In this document: positions 1 through 12,309 of the stretch, one piece after another | How positions within the stretch are numbered: position 1 is the first letter of the stretch | Layout: each line of letters opens with the position of its first letter | From: Sipunculus nudus | Taxonomy: Eukaryota > Annelida > Sipuncula > Golfingiida > Sipunculidae | Assembly: GCA_026874595.1 (NCBI GenBank) | Contig: CM049311.1 | Span: 49,355,676 to 49,419,675 of the forward strand | Length of the DNA stretch: 64,000 bases | Reading direction: 5' to 3' | Notes under the pieces: generated by a model | Databases searched by the model: none | What the model saw: only the letters and a program-made list of their open reading frames with translations | What the model was told of the DNA's origin: nothing | Position numbers and translations under genes: made by a program

Positions 1-2655
1 GTCTGTGACCAGTACCTCCGAGACCAACCCCCATTCTGAGACCAGTACCTCCCAGGTCAAGACGTAGTCTCAGACCAGCACCTCCGAGGCCAAGACGTAG
101 TCTGGGACCGGTACCTCTGAGGCCAAGACGTAGCCTGATATCAGTACCTCCGAGGCCAAGACGTAGTCTGAGACCAGTACCTCTGAGACCAAGACGTAGT
201 CTGAGACCAGTACCTCCGAGGCCAAGACGTATTCTGAGACCAGTACCTCCGAGGCCAAGACGTAGTCTGATATCAGTACCTCCGAGAACCAGACCTAGGC
301 TGAGACCAGTACCTCTGAGACTAAGACGTAGTCCGAGACCAGTACCTCCGAGACCAATACGTAGTCTGAGACCAGTACCTCCGAGACCTATACACAGTCT
401 GAGACTAGTACTTCCGAGACCACGACGTAGTCTGAGACCAGTACCTCCGTGACCATGACGTAGTCTGAGGCTAGTACCTACGAGACCTATACCCAGTCTT
501 GGACCAGTACCTCCGAGACCAAGACTTAGTCTGAGACCAGTACCTCCGAGACCAAGATGTAGTCTGAGACTATTACCAACGAGACCATTACCCAGTCTGA
601 GACCAGTACCTCCGAGACGAAGACGTAGTCTGAGACCAGTACCTCCGAGACCATGATGTAGTCTGAGACTAGTACTTACGAGACCTATACCCTGTCTTAG
701 ACCAGTACCTCCGAGACCAAGACTTAGTCTGAGACTAGTACCTTCGAGACCAAGACGTAGTCTGAGACAAGTACATGCGATAACTATACCCAGTCTGAGA
801 CTAGTACCTCCGAGACCAAGACGTAGTCTGAGACCAGTACCTCTGAGGCCAAGACGTAGTCTGTGACCAGTACCTCCGAGACCAACCTCCAGTCTGAGAC
901 CAGTACCTCTGAGGCCAAGACGTAGTCTGAAACCAGTACCTCCGAGTCCAACCCCTAGTCTGAGACTAGAATCTCTGAGGCCAAGACGTAGTCTGTGACC
1001 AGTACCTCCGAGACCAACCCCCATTCTAAGACCAGTACCTCCCAGGTCAAGACGTAGTCTGAGACCAGCACCTCCGAGGCCAAGACGTAGTCTGAGACCA
1101 GTACCTCTGAGGCCAAGACGTAGCCTGATATCAGTACCTCCGAGGCCAAGACGTAGTCTGAGACCAGTACCTCTGAGGCCAAGACGTAGCCTGAGTCCAT
1201 TTCCTCCGAGCCCAACCCCCAGTCTGAGACCAGTACCTCTGGGACCAAGACGTAGTCTGAGACCAGTACCTCTGAGACCAAGACGTAGTCTGAGACCAGT
1301 ACCTCCGAGGCCAAGACGTAGCCTGATATCAGTACCTCCGAGGCCAAGACGTAGTCTGATATCAGTACCTCCGAGAACCAGACCTAGGCTGAGACCAGTT
1401 CCTCTGAGACCAAGACGTGGTCTGTGACCAGTACCTCCGAGACCAACCCCCATTCTGAGACCAGTACCTCCCAGGTCAAGATGTAGTCTGAGACCAGCAC
1501 CTCCGAGGCCAAGACGTAGCCTGATATCAGTACCTCCGAGGCCAAGACGTAGTCTGAGACCAGTACCTCTGAGGCCAAGACGTAGCCTGAGTCCATCACC
1601 TCCGAGCCCAACCCCTAGTCTGAGACCAGTACCTCTGAGACCAAGACGTAGTCTGAGACCAGTACCTCTGAAACCAAGACGTAGTCTGAGACCAGTACCT
1701 CCGAGGCCAAGACGTATTCTGAGACCAGTACCTCCGAGGCCAAGACGTAGTCTGATATCATTACCTCCGAGAACCAGACCTAGGCTGAGACCAGTACCTC
1801 TGAGACCAAGACGTAGTCTGAGACCAGTACCTCCGAGGCCAAGACGTAGCCTGATATCAGTACCTCCGAGGCCAAGACGTAGTCTGATATCAGAACCTCC
1901 GAGAACTAGACCTAGGCTGAGACCAGTACCTCTGAGACCAAGACGTAGTCTGTGACCAGTACCTCCGAGACCAACCCCCATTCTGAGACCAGTACCTCCC
2001 AGGTCAAGACGTAGTCTGAGACCAGCACCTCCGAGGCGAAGACGTAGTCTGAGACCAGTACCTCTGAGGCCAAGACGTAGCCTGATATCAGTACCTCTGA
2101 GGCCAAGACGTAGTCTAAAACCAGTACCTCTGAGGCCAAGACGTAGCCTGAATCCATAACCTCCGAGCCCAACCCCCAGTCTGAGACCAGTACCTCTGAG
2201 ACCAAGACGTAGTCTGAGACCAGTACCTCTGAGACCAAGACGTAGTCTGAGACCAGTACCTCCGAGGCCAAGACGTAGCCTGATATCAGTACCTCCGAGG
2301 CCAAGACGTAGTCTGATATCAGTACCTCCGAGAACCAGACCTAGGCTGAGACCAGTACCTCTGAGACCAAGACGTAGTCTGTGACCAGTACCTCCGAGAC
2401 CAACCCCCATTCTGAGACCAGTACCTCCCAGGTCAAGATGTAGTCTGAGACCAGCACCTCCGAGGCCAAGACGTAGTCTGAGACCAGTACCTCTGAGGCC
2501 AAGACGTAGCCTGATATCAGTACCTCCGAGGCCAAGACGTAGTCTGAGACCAGTACCTCTGAGGCCAAGACTTAGTCTGAGACCAGTACCTCCGAGGCCA
2601 AGACGTAGTCTGATATCAGTACCTCCGAGAACCAGACCTAGGCTGAGACCAGGAC
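1..2655. repeat. 33-bp minisatellite with 957-bp higher-order period
   Basis: About 80 head-to-tail copies of a 33-bp unit (type GTCTGAGACCAGTACC + TCYGAGRCCAAGACGTA). The array is cut by the left window edge and ends abruptly near 2650. Variant units recur in order: the marker GTCTGTGACCAGTACC falls at 991, 1420, 1948 and 2377, giving alternating spacings of 429 bp (13 units) and 528 bp (16 units), i.e. a 957-bp, 29-unit higher-order repeat. The first ~950 bp are more diverged. Because 33 is divisible by 3, the minus strand reads an 11-residue repeat of the type ASEVLVSDYVL. A recurrent variant unit (near 288, 1381, 1908, 2338, 2635) turns a TAC codon into TAG, so the frame is repeatedly closed. 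The open segments start at TTG, not ATG. I see a satellite rather than a gene, although a decayed repeat-protein exon cannot be excluded. Confidence 0.95.
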
Positions 2656-3487
2656 GTCTAAAGATTTGTCTCGGGGCTAACATTCACAGATATTGATTGA
2701 TATGAATAAAGATAAGGAAGAAGGCCATTAATCAACCTTGCTCTCCCGACCTTCACATTAGATTTTTTTTGTGGATTCAAAAAAGATGTTCACATTTATT
2801 CACAGGTTGCATTGTTCATCGAATCATACGTAATTCGTTGCATCTTTCTTGATCATCCATTGTTATTTTAACCGTCGAATCGATATGTCCATTGAAGGGG
2901 CCTTTATATGGTGTCTGATTGACAGACAGCGAATTATTCAATTAACGTTCAATCTTTTCTTGTTTTTTTTTTTGTTTGTTTTGTTTCTTCAATCATTGTA
3001 CGGGTATTCTTCATAATAAATGTGAAGTGTATGTTTTTGTATATATCCAAACAGTTACATTTCAAATTATTGCATGTCTAAGCCTGTAGCTACTTAAATG
3101 GTCCCCCAGACAGTAAATTTTCTTGAGATGGTATAGTATTGCTACTTAAAATTTTTTTCCGATGTCAAATTGTCATGTTACCTACACGTATTTTTCTAAC
3201 TGTCAAGAAGTATACACTCTGTGCACCAAACCAGTTTAAGTCAGAACCATTCAGACCAGCTTTGATCAAAGACATGGTAATACATGTCCCAAGTGGCAAA
3301 TATTTGATCTGGATCGAAGACACATTATTCACGGACCTACCGCTATATTATTTTCGCTCATTATTTTTCTGCAAGAAATGTGATCCACAAAGTCTAGTAG
3401 CCGAGCCATGTAATTATCTCAAACCAACGGCTAAACACATCGGTCCTTTTTAAGAGCGTTCCATTAATTGCAGTGTTTAAGAGTTCA
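2656..3487. other. AT-rich intergenic DNA
   Basis: Unique-looking AT-rich sequence with poly-T runs near 2768 and 2963. A 104-codon open frame on the plus strand (3139-3453) starts at TTG, matches no family I recognise, and is of a length expected by chance at this base composition. No RNA gene or element boundary is seen. Confidence 0.6.
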
Positions 3488-3665
3488 CGTAGCCCTCTGA
3501 GAGGGGCACCGTAGCAGGTAGATAAGATGTCTTAATGTTGCACATCGCAGGTTCAACTGCGATCTCAATTTGTATCCGGGCGTGCTAAAACCCGCTTCCG
3601 TGTATACCACCGGTTACTTTGTGTCTAGTTAATGTCTTGATTGCGAAGCCCATGCATTTGATTTT
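3488..3665 (+). repeat. Candidate tRNA-derived SINE
   Basis: A stretch resembling a tRNA head: an A-box-like GTAGCAGGTAGATAAG at 3511, followed about 35 bp later by a B-box-like GCAGGTTCAACTGC whose flanking bases (CGCAG and CTGCG) can pair like a T-arm. A moderately GC-rich body follows (ATCCGGGCGTG, ACCACCGGTTAC). The A and B boxes deviate from consensus and I do not see a second full copy here, so this is a tentative tRNA-like SINE or tRNA pseudogene. Confidence 0.4.
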
Positions 3666-4465
3666 TTGCATGATCAAAAGGTATTATTTTGTTTTGTATT
3701 GAGACAGTCAACTTTGATCTCTGGATTAACCGACATTCTTTAATAAACCCAGTTCTGTACATAAATTCATTTCACAGCAGTTTCAGTTAATCGGCTTTAT
3801 TGTTAATCCTTTGTGATGAACCATTCTGAAGATGACGATCGCTGATGAAGGTAAATGCATTATTTAAGCCACTGTATTATGGATATTTAGATATCTAACC
3901 AGGAAACATGCCTGGCTTAAACGTGATTGGCTTATTGCGAAGTTAATAATGTCTCTAACACAAAAATAACTGTTTTTTTAAGACATTGTATTTTATCACT
4001 CTGTAAGTTCTCTATAAGTCTGCGGTATGGAATGTCTTGGAACTGGAATAGTAACATACATGATAATAATAAATGATAACATTGCGCTCATGCCAGGTGC
4101 ATCAGCTCACAAGCGCATTTCAATGCTGTTGTACACGGAAAAACAATGATAGGATAAAACAGTAAAATACATGTATACATCACACGAACATAATTCAAAC
4201 ATGTTAAGAAATAAATGCCTAACAGATGACAACAATAATCGACTAAAATAAGCAAATTAATTTTAAAAGAATTCTAGTCTAAAAACGTAAGTTTTAAGTT
4301 CTTTGTAAATACTGAAATGGTGCTCGTGAATATCTTCAGGGCATAGAATTCCCCAGTTCTGGAGCAGCAGGTGAGAAAGCACGATCGTCACAGGTTATCG
4401 ACCTTATTTATAATATAAACGTATTTATTTAACATGGATTGTACAAATAGTTATTATATAACTAG
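3666..4465. other. Intergenic DNA, nothing recognised
   Basis: AT-rich sequence with scattered short homopolymers. I see no coding potential, RNA gene or repeat boundary. Confidence 0.5.
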
Positions 4466-4468
4466 TCG

Positions 4469-4645
4469 CGGCACTCTCCATGGTCACGTTCGTTAGTCTG
4501 TAATGGAGGAAACCTGAGATCCCGGAGAAAACCATCGGCCTTGGACGGGCACTTACAACGCAATCTCATAGCCACGCCGAGGATCGAACCTCGCCAGCGG
4601 AGAGCACCGAGCGTTTTACCCCTCGACTGTCCATGCCTTGATTGT
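4469..4645 (-). repeat. SINE family 1, copy 1 (tRNA-like head)
   Basis: One of four copies in the window of a ~175-bp repeat. On the plus strand it begins GCACTCTCCATGG, continues through GGAGGAAACC, GGAGAAAACC and GGCCTTGGAC, and ends in a tRNA-like segment. Read on the minus strand, the head carries GGGGTAAAACGCTCGG (A-box region) and GAGGTTCGATCCTCG, a good B box. The element is therefore a tRNA-derived SINE in minus orientation. Other copies lie at 10598-10785 (plus), 27398-27548 (minus) and 46669-46845 (minus). Confidence 0.75.
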
Positions 4646-4734
4646 GTCATATACAATTTTGTGGAAGACGTTTTTCTAAGTCATCGTACAGGCATCTGTA
4701 TATTCAACAGTTCAAACAAATAAGTGGAGCCAAT

Positions 4735-5640
4735 CTATTTAATGACTTATAAGTGAGCAGCAAAAGTATAAACTTATCTCTGTACTGGATCGGCAACCAG
4801 TGTAACTGATTAAGTGCAAGTGTAGTATGTTCATATGTCTTAATCCTAAGCACAAGCCTGGCAGCAGCGCTCTGAACACGCTGAAGTTTCTTAATATGAA
4901 TAGCAGGTAACCCATAAAGTAGGCTGTTACAATATATAGATAAACTATGCTGGATGAGATGAATGCATGAACTGTAGCGTCAGTAGCGGGTAGAGTAAGA
5001 TATTTACGAATATCACAGATACTTTCAATTGAGAAAAGACTGATCAACAGATATTGATATGAGACATCATGTTCATGTAGTTTATCAAATACCATTCTTG
5101 GCGGAATTCTTATGATGAATTAGTTTATCATAATTTGGCTGGATTTGAGTATTTTTAGTTGCTGTTTAGTTTCAAGGGCCATATATTCAGTTTAGCCTTC
5201 GATTTAAAGCATCCAGATTTTAATTTCTTGTACACATGTTTGTACATGTAGTTTGGTTAATGCTGATTTTCCGAGAGATAGAATGATGATTTGAATTAAA
5301 AAAATAGTTTGGTATAATCAGCATATAACTGATATCTAATACCATGCTTGTGAAAAAATTTCTCCCAATATGTCAAGAGATCTATAAATTCAAACAGAAT
5401 CTGGCGCAATACGCTGCCCTTTGTACGTCGGATGGTAAAACATTGAGACTGGCCTGTTAGTCAGGTACGAAACCAGTTTAAACAGATCCACAGAGACCAA
5501 AGCGCATCGATAGTCAATTAAGTATAATCTTATGGTAAAAAATGTGTTATAAGTATGCCGTTTGTACTCTCAACAGCGCTGTATCAGAATTATGAAAGGC
5601 TTTGTATGGTGACTGAAATACTGTGCAGAGGCTGTTTGCA
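4735..5640 (-). pseudogene. Degenerate non-LTR (CR1/L2-like) reverse transcriptase fragment
   Basis: Conceptual reading of the minus strand in several frames recovers, in the correct order, the landmarks of a LINE reverse transcriptase. Near 5600 there is an AFDTVDH-like remnant, near 5480 an SYLTNR-like motif, and near 5420 a degraded GVPQGSVLGP-type motif. Near 5320 the YADD catalytic box reads LYADY, so its last aspartate is lost. The C-terminal region at 4745-4930 keeps LLYGLP, KLQRVQSAAARLV and QLHWLPI in one frame. These belong to the tail of CR1/L2/Jockey-type ORF2 proteins. A frameshift near 4950 separates the IRKYL segment from LLYGLP. The 118-codon open frame at 4739-5095 is mostly the wrong frame of this fossil. 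The element is 5'-truncated and dead. Confidence 0.75.
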
Positions 5641-7195
5641 TCTATATGCCCAAGGAGATAGTTAAGTGACCACCTTCTCCAATTAAGTTCAAAATATCTG
5701 CCATAAGAAAAGGTTGTATTTGAAACTACCAGGATAGGGAGATCGAATATTATGTTGAATACGGAAACAATTGCGCTTTTTGTAAAGTATGCATATTGTG
5801 TACGTAGGGTGTATGCTATTATCTAAATAAGAATTTCGAAATGCCGAATTCGACACCCCTTTAGCCAAGTAACGTAAAAAAAGATAAATAATTTGATATT
5901 AAGACGTTCAACTAAAAACTAATTCTCATCATGAGGAGTTTTTTGCATAATCATGTTTTTATGTAGATTTCCTTTTTAGGTGGCCCTATTCTTCATGCTA
6001 AATAATAAGTTAAGCTATCTAATGCGATATGATTGTTTTCATCAGGGTTAACGATTATTTGTCACCATGAAAATCACATTTTCTGACATGTATCTGCCAA
6101 TTTTGCAAATATATAATCATAAGCGAATAGAATTTTGTCATGGTAATTTAATACGTGAAAGAAAGAGATAAATTTTTAGAGATTTATTATATAAATAATG
6201 CACGGAAGGTGCTAACTCATTGTGATTTATTTCTGATTACGAATTTAATAATTTTTCTGTCAGTCTTACAGTCGTTGCGGTCACATGTTTGATAATGACT
6301 TAATTTTATGACAAATAAATAATGGAATAGTTAGTTGTCCTTAATTGTGATGAGATGCGAATAAGATGAGACGTCACTCACCGGAACACGAACTTTTTGT
6401 TGGTCGTTGTTATAAAAGATCTGAATAGTATTAAACTGTAATTCGTATCCATCTCGTAAATAACTTTTACAAGTGAATTAAACCGCGTTTTTCAATTAGT
6501 ATATTATCAAGAAAAAAATGCAAATGAAACGAAAAGTATAAACGTGCGTCATAGTCTTGTACAGTATAACACTGCAGCTGAAATAGCTGTATAACTATAT
6601 ATATATATATGATCATCTTAAAACAGAGATTATGTTTTCCGTTACCATCAATATTGAACTGTTGATATTAAAGTGTTATTATTGAACGTGGAAAATATGA
6701 AAAAAATAGTTATATCTTAATAATTCAAGTGATTAAGTATACATGGCTTAATTTCGTTTGTTAAACAGAATAATTAGTATTTTACATGAGTGCAGAATAG
6801 ACCGTAATAAGTACATAACAGCACATAGCGTCATAATCGAAATTTAATTATGCAACGTCATTAAGCAAATTCCTTGGAAATGTTACGGTAAATTACCAAT
6901 TTTGAACGTGGCATAGACATACTAACTATTTCTGCCTAATTTAACCAAGTAAGTATTAAGCAACTCGCAGGTAACAAATTAGGTGAGATCGTGGAATTGT
7001 TAAACCATTACTCACAGGGAACATACGTTTATTTTCCATTTCCCCCTTCAAACGGCAGTAGCAGAATTAATGGTAGGAAAACCATTAAATACTGGTACAC
7101 CAGTGATGGCGGGAGTTGCTTTAATCAGAGTAAGTCGCCTGTAGGGGATTACCTGTACACTCTTCTGATCAATGCCTCCTCCTCTGTGGGAGATC
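5641..7195. other. AT-rich intergenic DNA
   Basis: Very AT-rich unique-looking sequence with a short (AT)n at 6595-6611. I see no coding, RNA or transposon signature. Confidence 0.5.
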
Positions 7196-7230
7196 GTATA
7201 TATATATTATATATATATATATATATATAA
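7196..7230. repeat. (AT)n microsatellite
   Basis: A nearly pure TA dinucleotide tract, which closes the preceding 79-codon open frame with ...IYIYIYI. That frame (from 6991) starts at GTG/TTG-like codons and is probably not real. Confidence 0.85.
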
Positions 7231-7713
7231 ACGTGTTACAGTCAATGTTTCAAATAAGTCAATTTGTAAATTATTATATTTTTGATATTTTCAGTCAATA
7301 TACAAATTGTCTTATTCACTCAGGCAATATATAAGGTGTCTGAAAATCACAATTATTTAACACATTGAATGAAATGTAAAATAAACGAAATACTATTTTA
7401 TGAGCAACCCACATTTAAATGACATTCTGTTTATTTAATATTAACTTTCCTTTTACAACAAATTAATATATTTTACATCATATTACTGCATAGTATAATG
7501 TAATCAAAATAATATAATCAAAAGCGTCAGTTTGGGTAAATTCTGCGATCGCAGGTGTCAACAGTGCGTTGGGACGTGCACAGCAAAGACCCACAACACG
7601 AGTCAATCAGAAGATGTTCTGACTGACCTAGCCAAAAAAATGTAATACATGTTCCCGCTGGCTGATACATCGCGTGTTGCCCCTCATAATTGGACCTATA
7701 TACGGTCACGTGG

Positions 7714-7775
7714 CCTTGTTATGGTTAACAGACTCACGTGAACTGTGTTTACCAACACGCAGTACCATAACAAGG
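7714..7775. repeat. 12-bp inverted repeat (stem-loop)
   Basis: CCTTGTTATGGT at 7714-7725 is perfectly complementary to ACCATAACAAGG at 7764-7775, with a 38-nt loop. CACGTG motifs flank and fill the structure (7708, 7736). It could be a cruciform or a remnant of a small inverted-repeat element. Confidence 0.6.
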
Positions 7776-7929
7776 TGTTAAACAGCCGTATGCGAGGAAC
7801 TGATTTTGCTGGGAAACTTTTGTATAAAAAAACTGAACTGATAGTGTGAAAGATGGGCATAATATTGCTCCTGATTATGTCCCTTTAATAGCCAAACTCA
7901 CGGATAATGACAAAGATTTAATCATGTGC

Positions 7930-9380
7930 TATATTTCAACAAGTGACCCATTGGTCATGACTCTCAGCCGATTGACATGTTGACAATATGTCCTTGCCAA
8001 GGCAACTAATTAAGATAATGAAGGGGGCATCATAATTCATGCATATTAGCTCAAGTTCATCAAGACCCATAAGCTCACCAAATTTGATGACAATCCATCC
8101 AGCCATTCCTAAGAAATCTGGCAATTTGTGTGTATTTTGCATTTTTTCTGGGGTGCTCAACCATACCCCGTAACTCGGAGAATATACGTCACAGTAACCT
8201 AATTTCAGGTTTCTGAGGAGAACTCTTGGGGAACTCTGGGAACTTTTGGTCCAATGGTTATGATTTGTGCCTTGCTTTTGTATAAAGTTTTCAATTATTC
8301 TTGGGGGTGTTTAAAAGCCCCATTGCTTGGAGAATACGGGAAACAGATACCTAATTTAAGGAATCTTAGAAGAGTTTTCATGGACCTCCCAGTATGTCAA
8401 GTTAGAAGATTCTAGGTACAGTGGTTATGATTTGTGCCCTGTTAACAGACAACTGCATCTTGAAAGGTTTCAAAAGTATAGAAAAAAAAATCTTAACATT
8501 TTTTAAAGTCCAGATGTCACCACAAGTCTGCAGAAAATGATTAAACACCCCTTGATCAATATGCATGCAAAGAATGATGGTGATCAATGCAATAGTTGTT
8601 CAGATAATTGAGCTTTTGTACCAGATTCTTAATTTTTTTGGCCACAAATTATGGGTCCCATAGCTTCAAGGATATGGGTAACAGAGACCTAGTTTCTGGC
8701 TTCTTTGGAGACTTTTCATGAACCTCCCTTTATGTCCAGTTCGAAGATCCGAGATCCAGTGATTATGATCGGTGCCCTGTTAACAGAAGACCACATCATT
8801 AAAGGTCTCAAGAACAGAGGGAAAAATCTGTAAAAAAAATAAAAAGATCCAGGTGGCGCCACCAGTCTGCAGGAACTGATATTACAATCCATGATTAATA
8901 TGCATGCAAAAAATAATGGTGATCAATGCATTAGTTGTTCAGATAATTGAGCTTTTGTATTAAATTTTGCATTATTCTGGATGTCATTTCGGGTTTCCTT
9001 GGAAATTTTTCATGGGCCTTCCAGGATATAAAGTTGAAAGATTTAAGGTCAAGTGATTGCTAATTGTGCCCTCTTAACAAGTGACTACATCTTTAAACTC
9101 AAAAACCGAGAAAAGATATCGAAAAAATCTAAAAAATACAGGTGGCGTCACCAGTCTGCAGAAACTGATGAAACATTTCATGAACAATAACCATGCAAAG
9201 AATCATGGTGATCAATTCATTAGTTGTTCAGATACTTGAGCTTTTGTATCAAATTTTCCATTATTCTGAGGGACACTTCGAAGCCCAATAGCTCAGAGGA
9301 TTTAGGTCACAGAGATTTAATATTAGGTTTCCAAGGAGATTTTCATGGACCTCTCTGGATGTAAAGCTTGTACAAAGCTG
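7930..9380. repeat. Degenerate ~300-bp tandem-unit element
   Basis: The segment is built from diverged units of about 290-340 bp. The phrase GTGATCAATGCAATAG + TTGTTCAGATAATTGAGC occurs near 8578, 8917 and 9207. Each copy is followed by TTTTGTAYYARATT, then a CCCATAGCT-CAGAG-like stretch, a TTTCATGGACCTCC-like stretch and GTGATTATGATTTGTGCCC. Two weaker units precede these (from about 7950). Such head-to-tail ~300-bp cores are typical of non-autonomous invertebrate repeats. No protein domain is present, and the small open frames inside (7936-8160, 8402-8587) are incidental. Confidence 0.7.
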
Positions 9381-9439
9381 TTTGTTAACATAGTATATTC
9401 TCGAATGTTGACAAACAGAAAAAAAACATGCGTTTTAAG

Positions 9440-9640
9440 GGGGTTTGTTGCATTTTTGCGGAGTTGAAATTTGTAAAACGGCCTTTGGCATACTCTGGTT
9501 CATCTGACTTGCTGCTTTGAGGAATGTTTTGATTATTTTTGCGGGCTCCCCACATGTTATAAACACTTGTATATAAACAAAAAGAACAGCCTGTGTCCGA
9601 TGGAATTTGGTTTTCTGGCGCATTTTTGTTATGGGTCAAG
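9440..9640 (+). repeat. Dispersed repeat family 2, copy 1
   Basis: A ~200-bp segment with the phrase TTTTGATTATTTTTGCGGGC followed by CACTTGTATATAAAC. Related copies occur at about 26765-26960 (plus) and 33150-33260 (minus, read as TTTTGATTATGCGGGCCCC). Three copies with different flanks indicate a mobile or formerly mobile element. No terminal structure could be fixed by eye. Confidence 0.6.
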
Positions 9641-10595
9641 AGATCATCTTTAGTTAATAAACGTATAATATTGAAAAAAAACACAGGAGTGAATGAGGTA
9701 TTAATCAATGATAATTCATTCTGTATTGAAACCATCTTTCAATGTAGTTACTTCGAAGTGGCTCCTGATGCGCATGAAGATAATTGAACAAAATGTGTTT
9801 CGAAGCAAAATCGTTTTCGATACCGTATTCTGTGATCCTAGTTAAACCCTGCTATGAATCTACCCAGCCTGCACAATTTATCAAACGGAAAAACCAACCC
9901 TTACTTCAAAGATAATATTAAGCAACATTTCATGAAAAACTACCCAAGACTTAATGATATTTTTAGCGTACAAAAACAGCAAGACATACGGCAACAGGCG
10001 GACAATGGTGATGAACAAAAAACATCCTAAGCAACGTGTCATATATTCGTGGGCGCATGCAGCTAGAAGGCTCACACCCTCGTTGTTTACGTATCTTGAA
10101 AACTCACCTTTTCAATACAATTAAGATATAAAACAATCTAGAAAAGGACGTGCGGGCTTTGTTTTCTTTAACAGGTGACCGGAGGTCTTTCTTCTGGTTT
10201 CATCTTAAATGTTTGTGACTGAGAATCAATAAAGGTTCAGCTCTTTGTTTTCAACCAAAAAATGTAGACCTGGTGTTGGAAGGAATATGTCTTTGTAAAG
10301 AACCGGTTGTAACAAGCCAAGGTAGGCAATGTAAATAAACTCTTTGAAATCCTTTTAGGGATATGTCAAGCCTGTTACAGTGTAGAAAGAGTTCAATCCA
10401 AGTTCATCGTGAACACATGCACGATAGCTTTCAAGAAAGAACTCTTTGCCCAGAAGTCACGTGATCAGAGCGCATTTTAATTTGAAAGGACTTTTATCTG
10501 TATCAAACATTGGGCTTGATAAACCTCTAAAAATAGACTGATTGAGCTTACAACAATTCCTTTTGGTTTGGTCAATGTGGGTTTATTTATATAAG
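9641..10595. other. Intergenic DNA
   Basis: No gene, RNA or recognisable repeat. Small open frames (9593-9787, 9881-10075) have no family features. Confidence 0.5.
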
Positions 10596-10597
10596 AA

Positions 10598-10785
10598 CGG
10601 GACCTACACGTCGAGGGGTAGAAAAGCTCGACACTCTCCGCTTGCGACCAGGGTTCGATCCCCAGCGTTTCTATGAGAGTAGTTTGTAGTGTCCTCCGGG
10701 CGGGGATGCCTGAGGGTTCTACGGTTTCCTCCACCTCCAGATACTACCGAACGCCACGACCTAAGCCATGGAGAGTGCCTCGTTT
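10598..10785 (+). repeat. SINE family 1, copy 2 (best tRNA head)
   Basis: The only plus-strand copy of this SINE and the clearest head: GTCGAGGGGTAGAAAAGCTC (A-box region) at 10610, then CAGGGTTCGATCCCC (perfect B-box core) at 10651. The body reads GTGTCCTCCGGGCGG, GGTTCTACGGTTTCCTCC and GAACGCCACGACC, and ends GCCATGGAGAGTGCC, the reverse complement of the start of the minus copies. RNA polymerase III promoter boxes are inferred from these matches. Confidence 0.8.
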
Positions 10786-10789
10786 AGTT

Positions 10790-12110
10790 TTATAACTATT
10801 TTTGGAATCCGTGTGAACTAAATATGTTTATACTTATAATAAATTAGTGTTAATCAGCTGAAAACTGAATAAGTTAAAAGAAAAATGATATTTGCAGCAT
10901 TTATTGACCGCTTTATGAGTAAGATTTTCTTTCATCAATTTTATACAGAGTTTAATAAAAACAGCAAGCCGTACAAAGGACTCACTGAATGGTAATATAT
11001 ATTTCCGGAATATTACTTTCTGTCTTGAAGTAAATATGACGTGAAACATTATTTTTTTACCAGGTGATTACCCTTATTTCATGTAAATAGACACTGAAGA
11101 AGTTGAAATTCTTGACAAGATTGAAACCTTCAACGTATTGTGACAAGCATTAATTTTTCTCCAAGTTATGATATGAAACTTTCACAAGTCTTATTAAATG
11201 ACAATTCTGCACGTGGTTGTAGCGTTTTAATTAGAGTGTAGCTTTTTAATTAGAGTGGTAAAGCATAGAACACCAAATATTGGACATATTTTGCTTACAT
11301 CTCAATTTTTTTTAATATTCTGGATTTGATCAATATAATAATTTTTCATATTTATATGTTTAGATATAAAAGTAATCATTTTCTTTTGTTTGCATGTAAA
11401 AAAATATTGTTCTTAACAGAATCATATTGAGTAACCTGTATTTTTAGTTTATATCAAGCTTTAATTTATCCTATATTTCGCTCATACTACGTGTACGATG
11501 AATATTTACCTAAAAATCGCAGCAAAAATAATTCCGACGGATCAATGAAATATAAACTTTACTCTGATGTAAGTATTATTACGCAAGTTTGCACGGCGTT
11601 TTCAGGGCTTTATTAAGTGATGCTTTTATAAAGCAACTGGGCATGGCGTCAGAGGACCTTTCTGAATATAGTACCCGATCTGAAGTGCGCCTCGCTCTTG
11701 TTACAGGCCACATGTGTCTCCAAGCCACGTGATAATTGCACAAAAGGAGACACTGCTGGAGGCAATTCTAGTAGAGGGTCGTGTAGTTAAGTTTTGATGT
11801 ACTTGTGACGTACTCGTGGGGCGCCAAGACCTTTTGGCAGGTGTGACGGAAGGTACTTCAGTTAGGAAGGAAAACACGGTCCGCACGAGGGTTGCAAATT
11901 TAATACATTGTAGGGGTAATTTAGAATTTTAAGGAACCGCCGGACAAGGACGGTTATGATTCTGATTGCCCGGTGTGTACATTGGATGTAGGCATCAGCA
12001 GAATATATATTTCCAAAATCCACGTTAATATGAATCATAGGCATTTAAATTAACTGTGACAATGGCATTATAGCACTGGAAAATCATATGACCTTTAGTG
12101 TGCTACAGAC
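10790..12110. other. AT-rich intergenic DNA
   Basis: Low-complexity AT-rich stretch. Open frames at 10834-11049, 11701-11886 and 11862-12044 lack family features and compositional support. Confidence 0.5.
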
Positions 12111-12117
12111 ACACTTA

Positions 12118-12189
12118 CAGAGACACACACACACACATATAAATAGATATATATATATATACACATATATACATATATAAGAGATCTAA

Positions 12190-12234
<45 letters not shown>

Positions 12235-12294
12235 TACTTGTGTAAGAGATCATTTTCTGACTCCCCGAGATATATATGAACCCCCCCCCCCCCC
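12118..12294. repeat. Compound microsatellite: (CA)n, (TA)n, (TG)n, C14
   Basis: Successive simple tracts: CA at 12124-12136, TA-rich at 12145-12200, TG at 12203-12230, and 14 consecutive C at 12281-12294. The block immediately precedes the 100-bp tandem array. Confidence 0.9.
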
Positions 12295-12309
12295 AGATAT
12301 ATACCTTCT

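Noticed and set aside
70-2568. Five minus-strand open frames of 62-130 codons encoding an 11-residue repeat
   Set aside because: They are the 33-bp satellite read in its fixed frame. They start at TTG and are closed by a recurrent TAG variant, so they are not annotated as genes.
4739-5095. 118-codon minus-strand ORF as a membrane protein
   Set aside because: A neighbouring frame shows conserved LINE reverse-transcriptase tail motifs. This frame is the out-of-phase shadow of that fossil.
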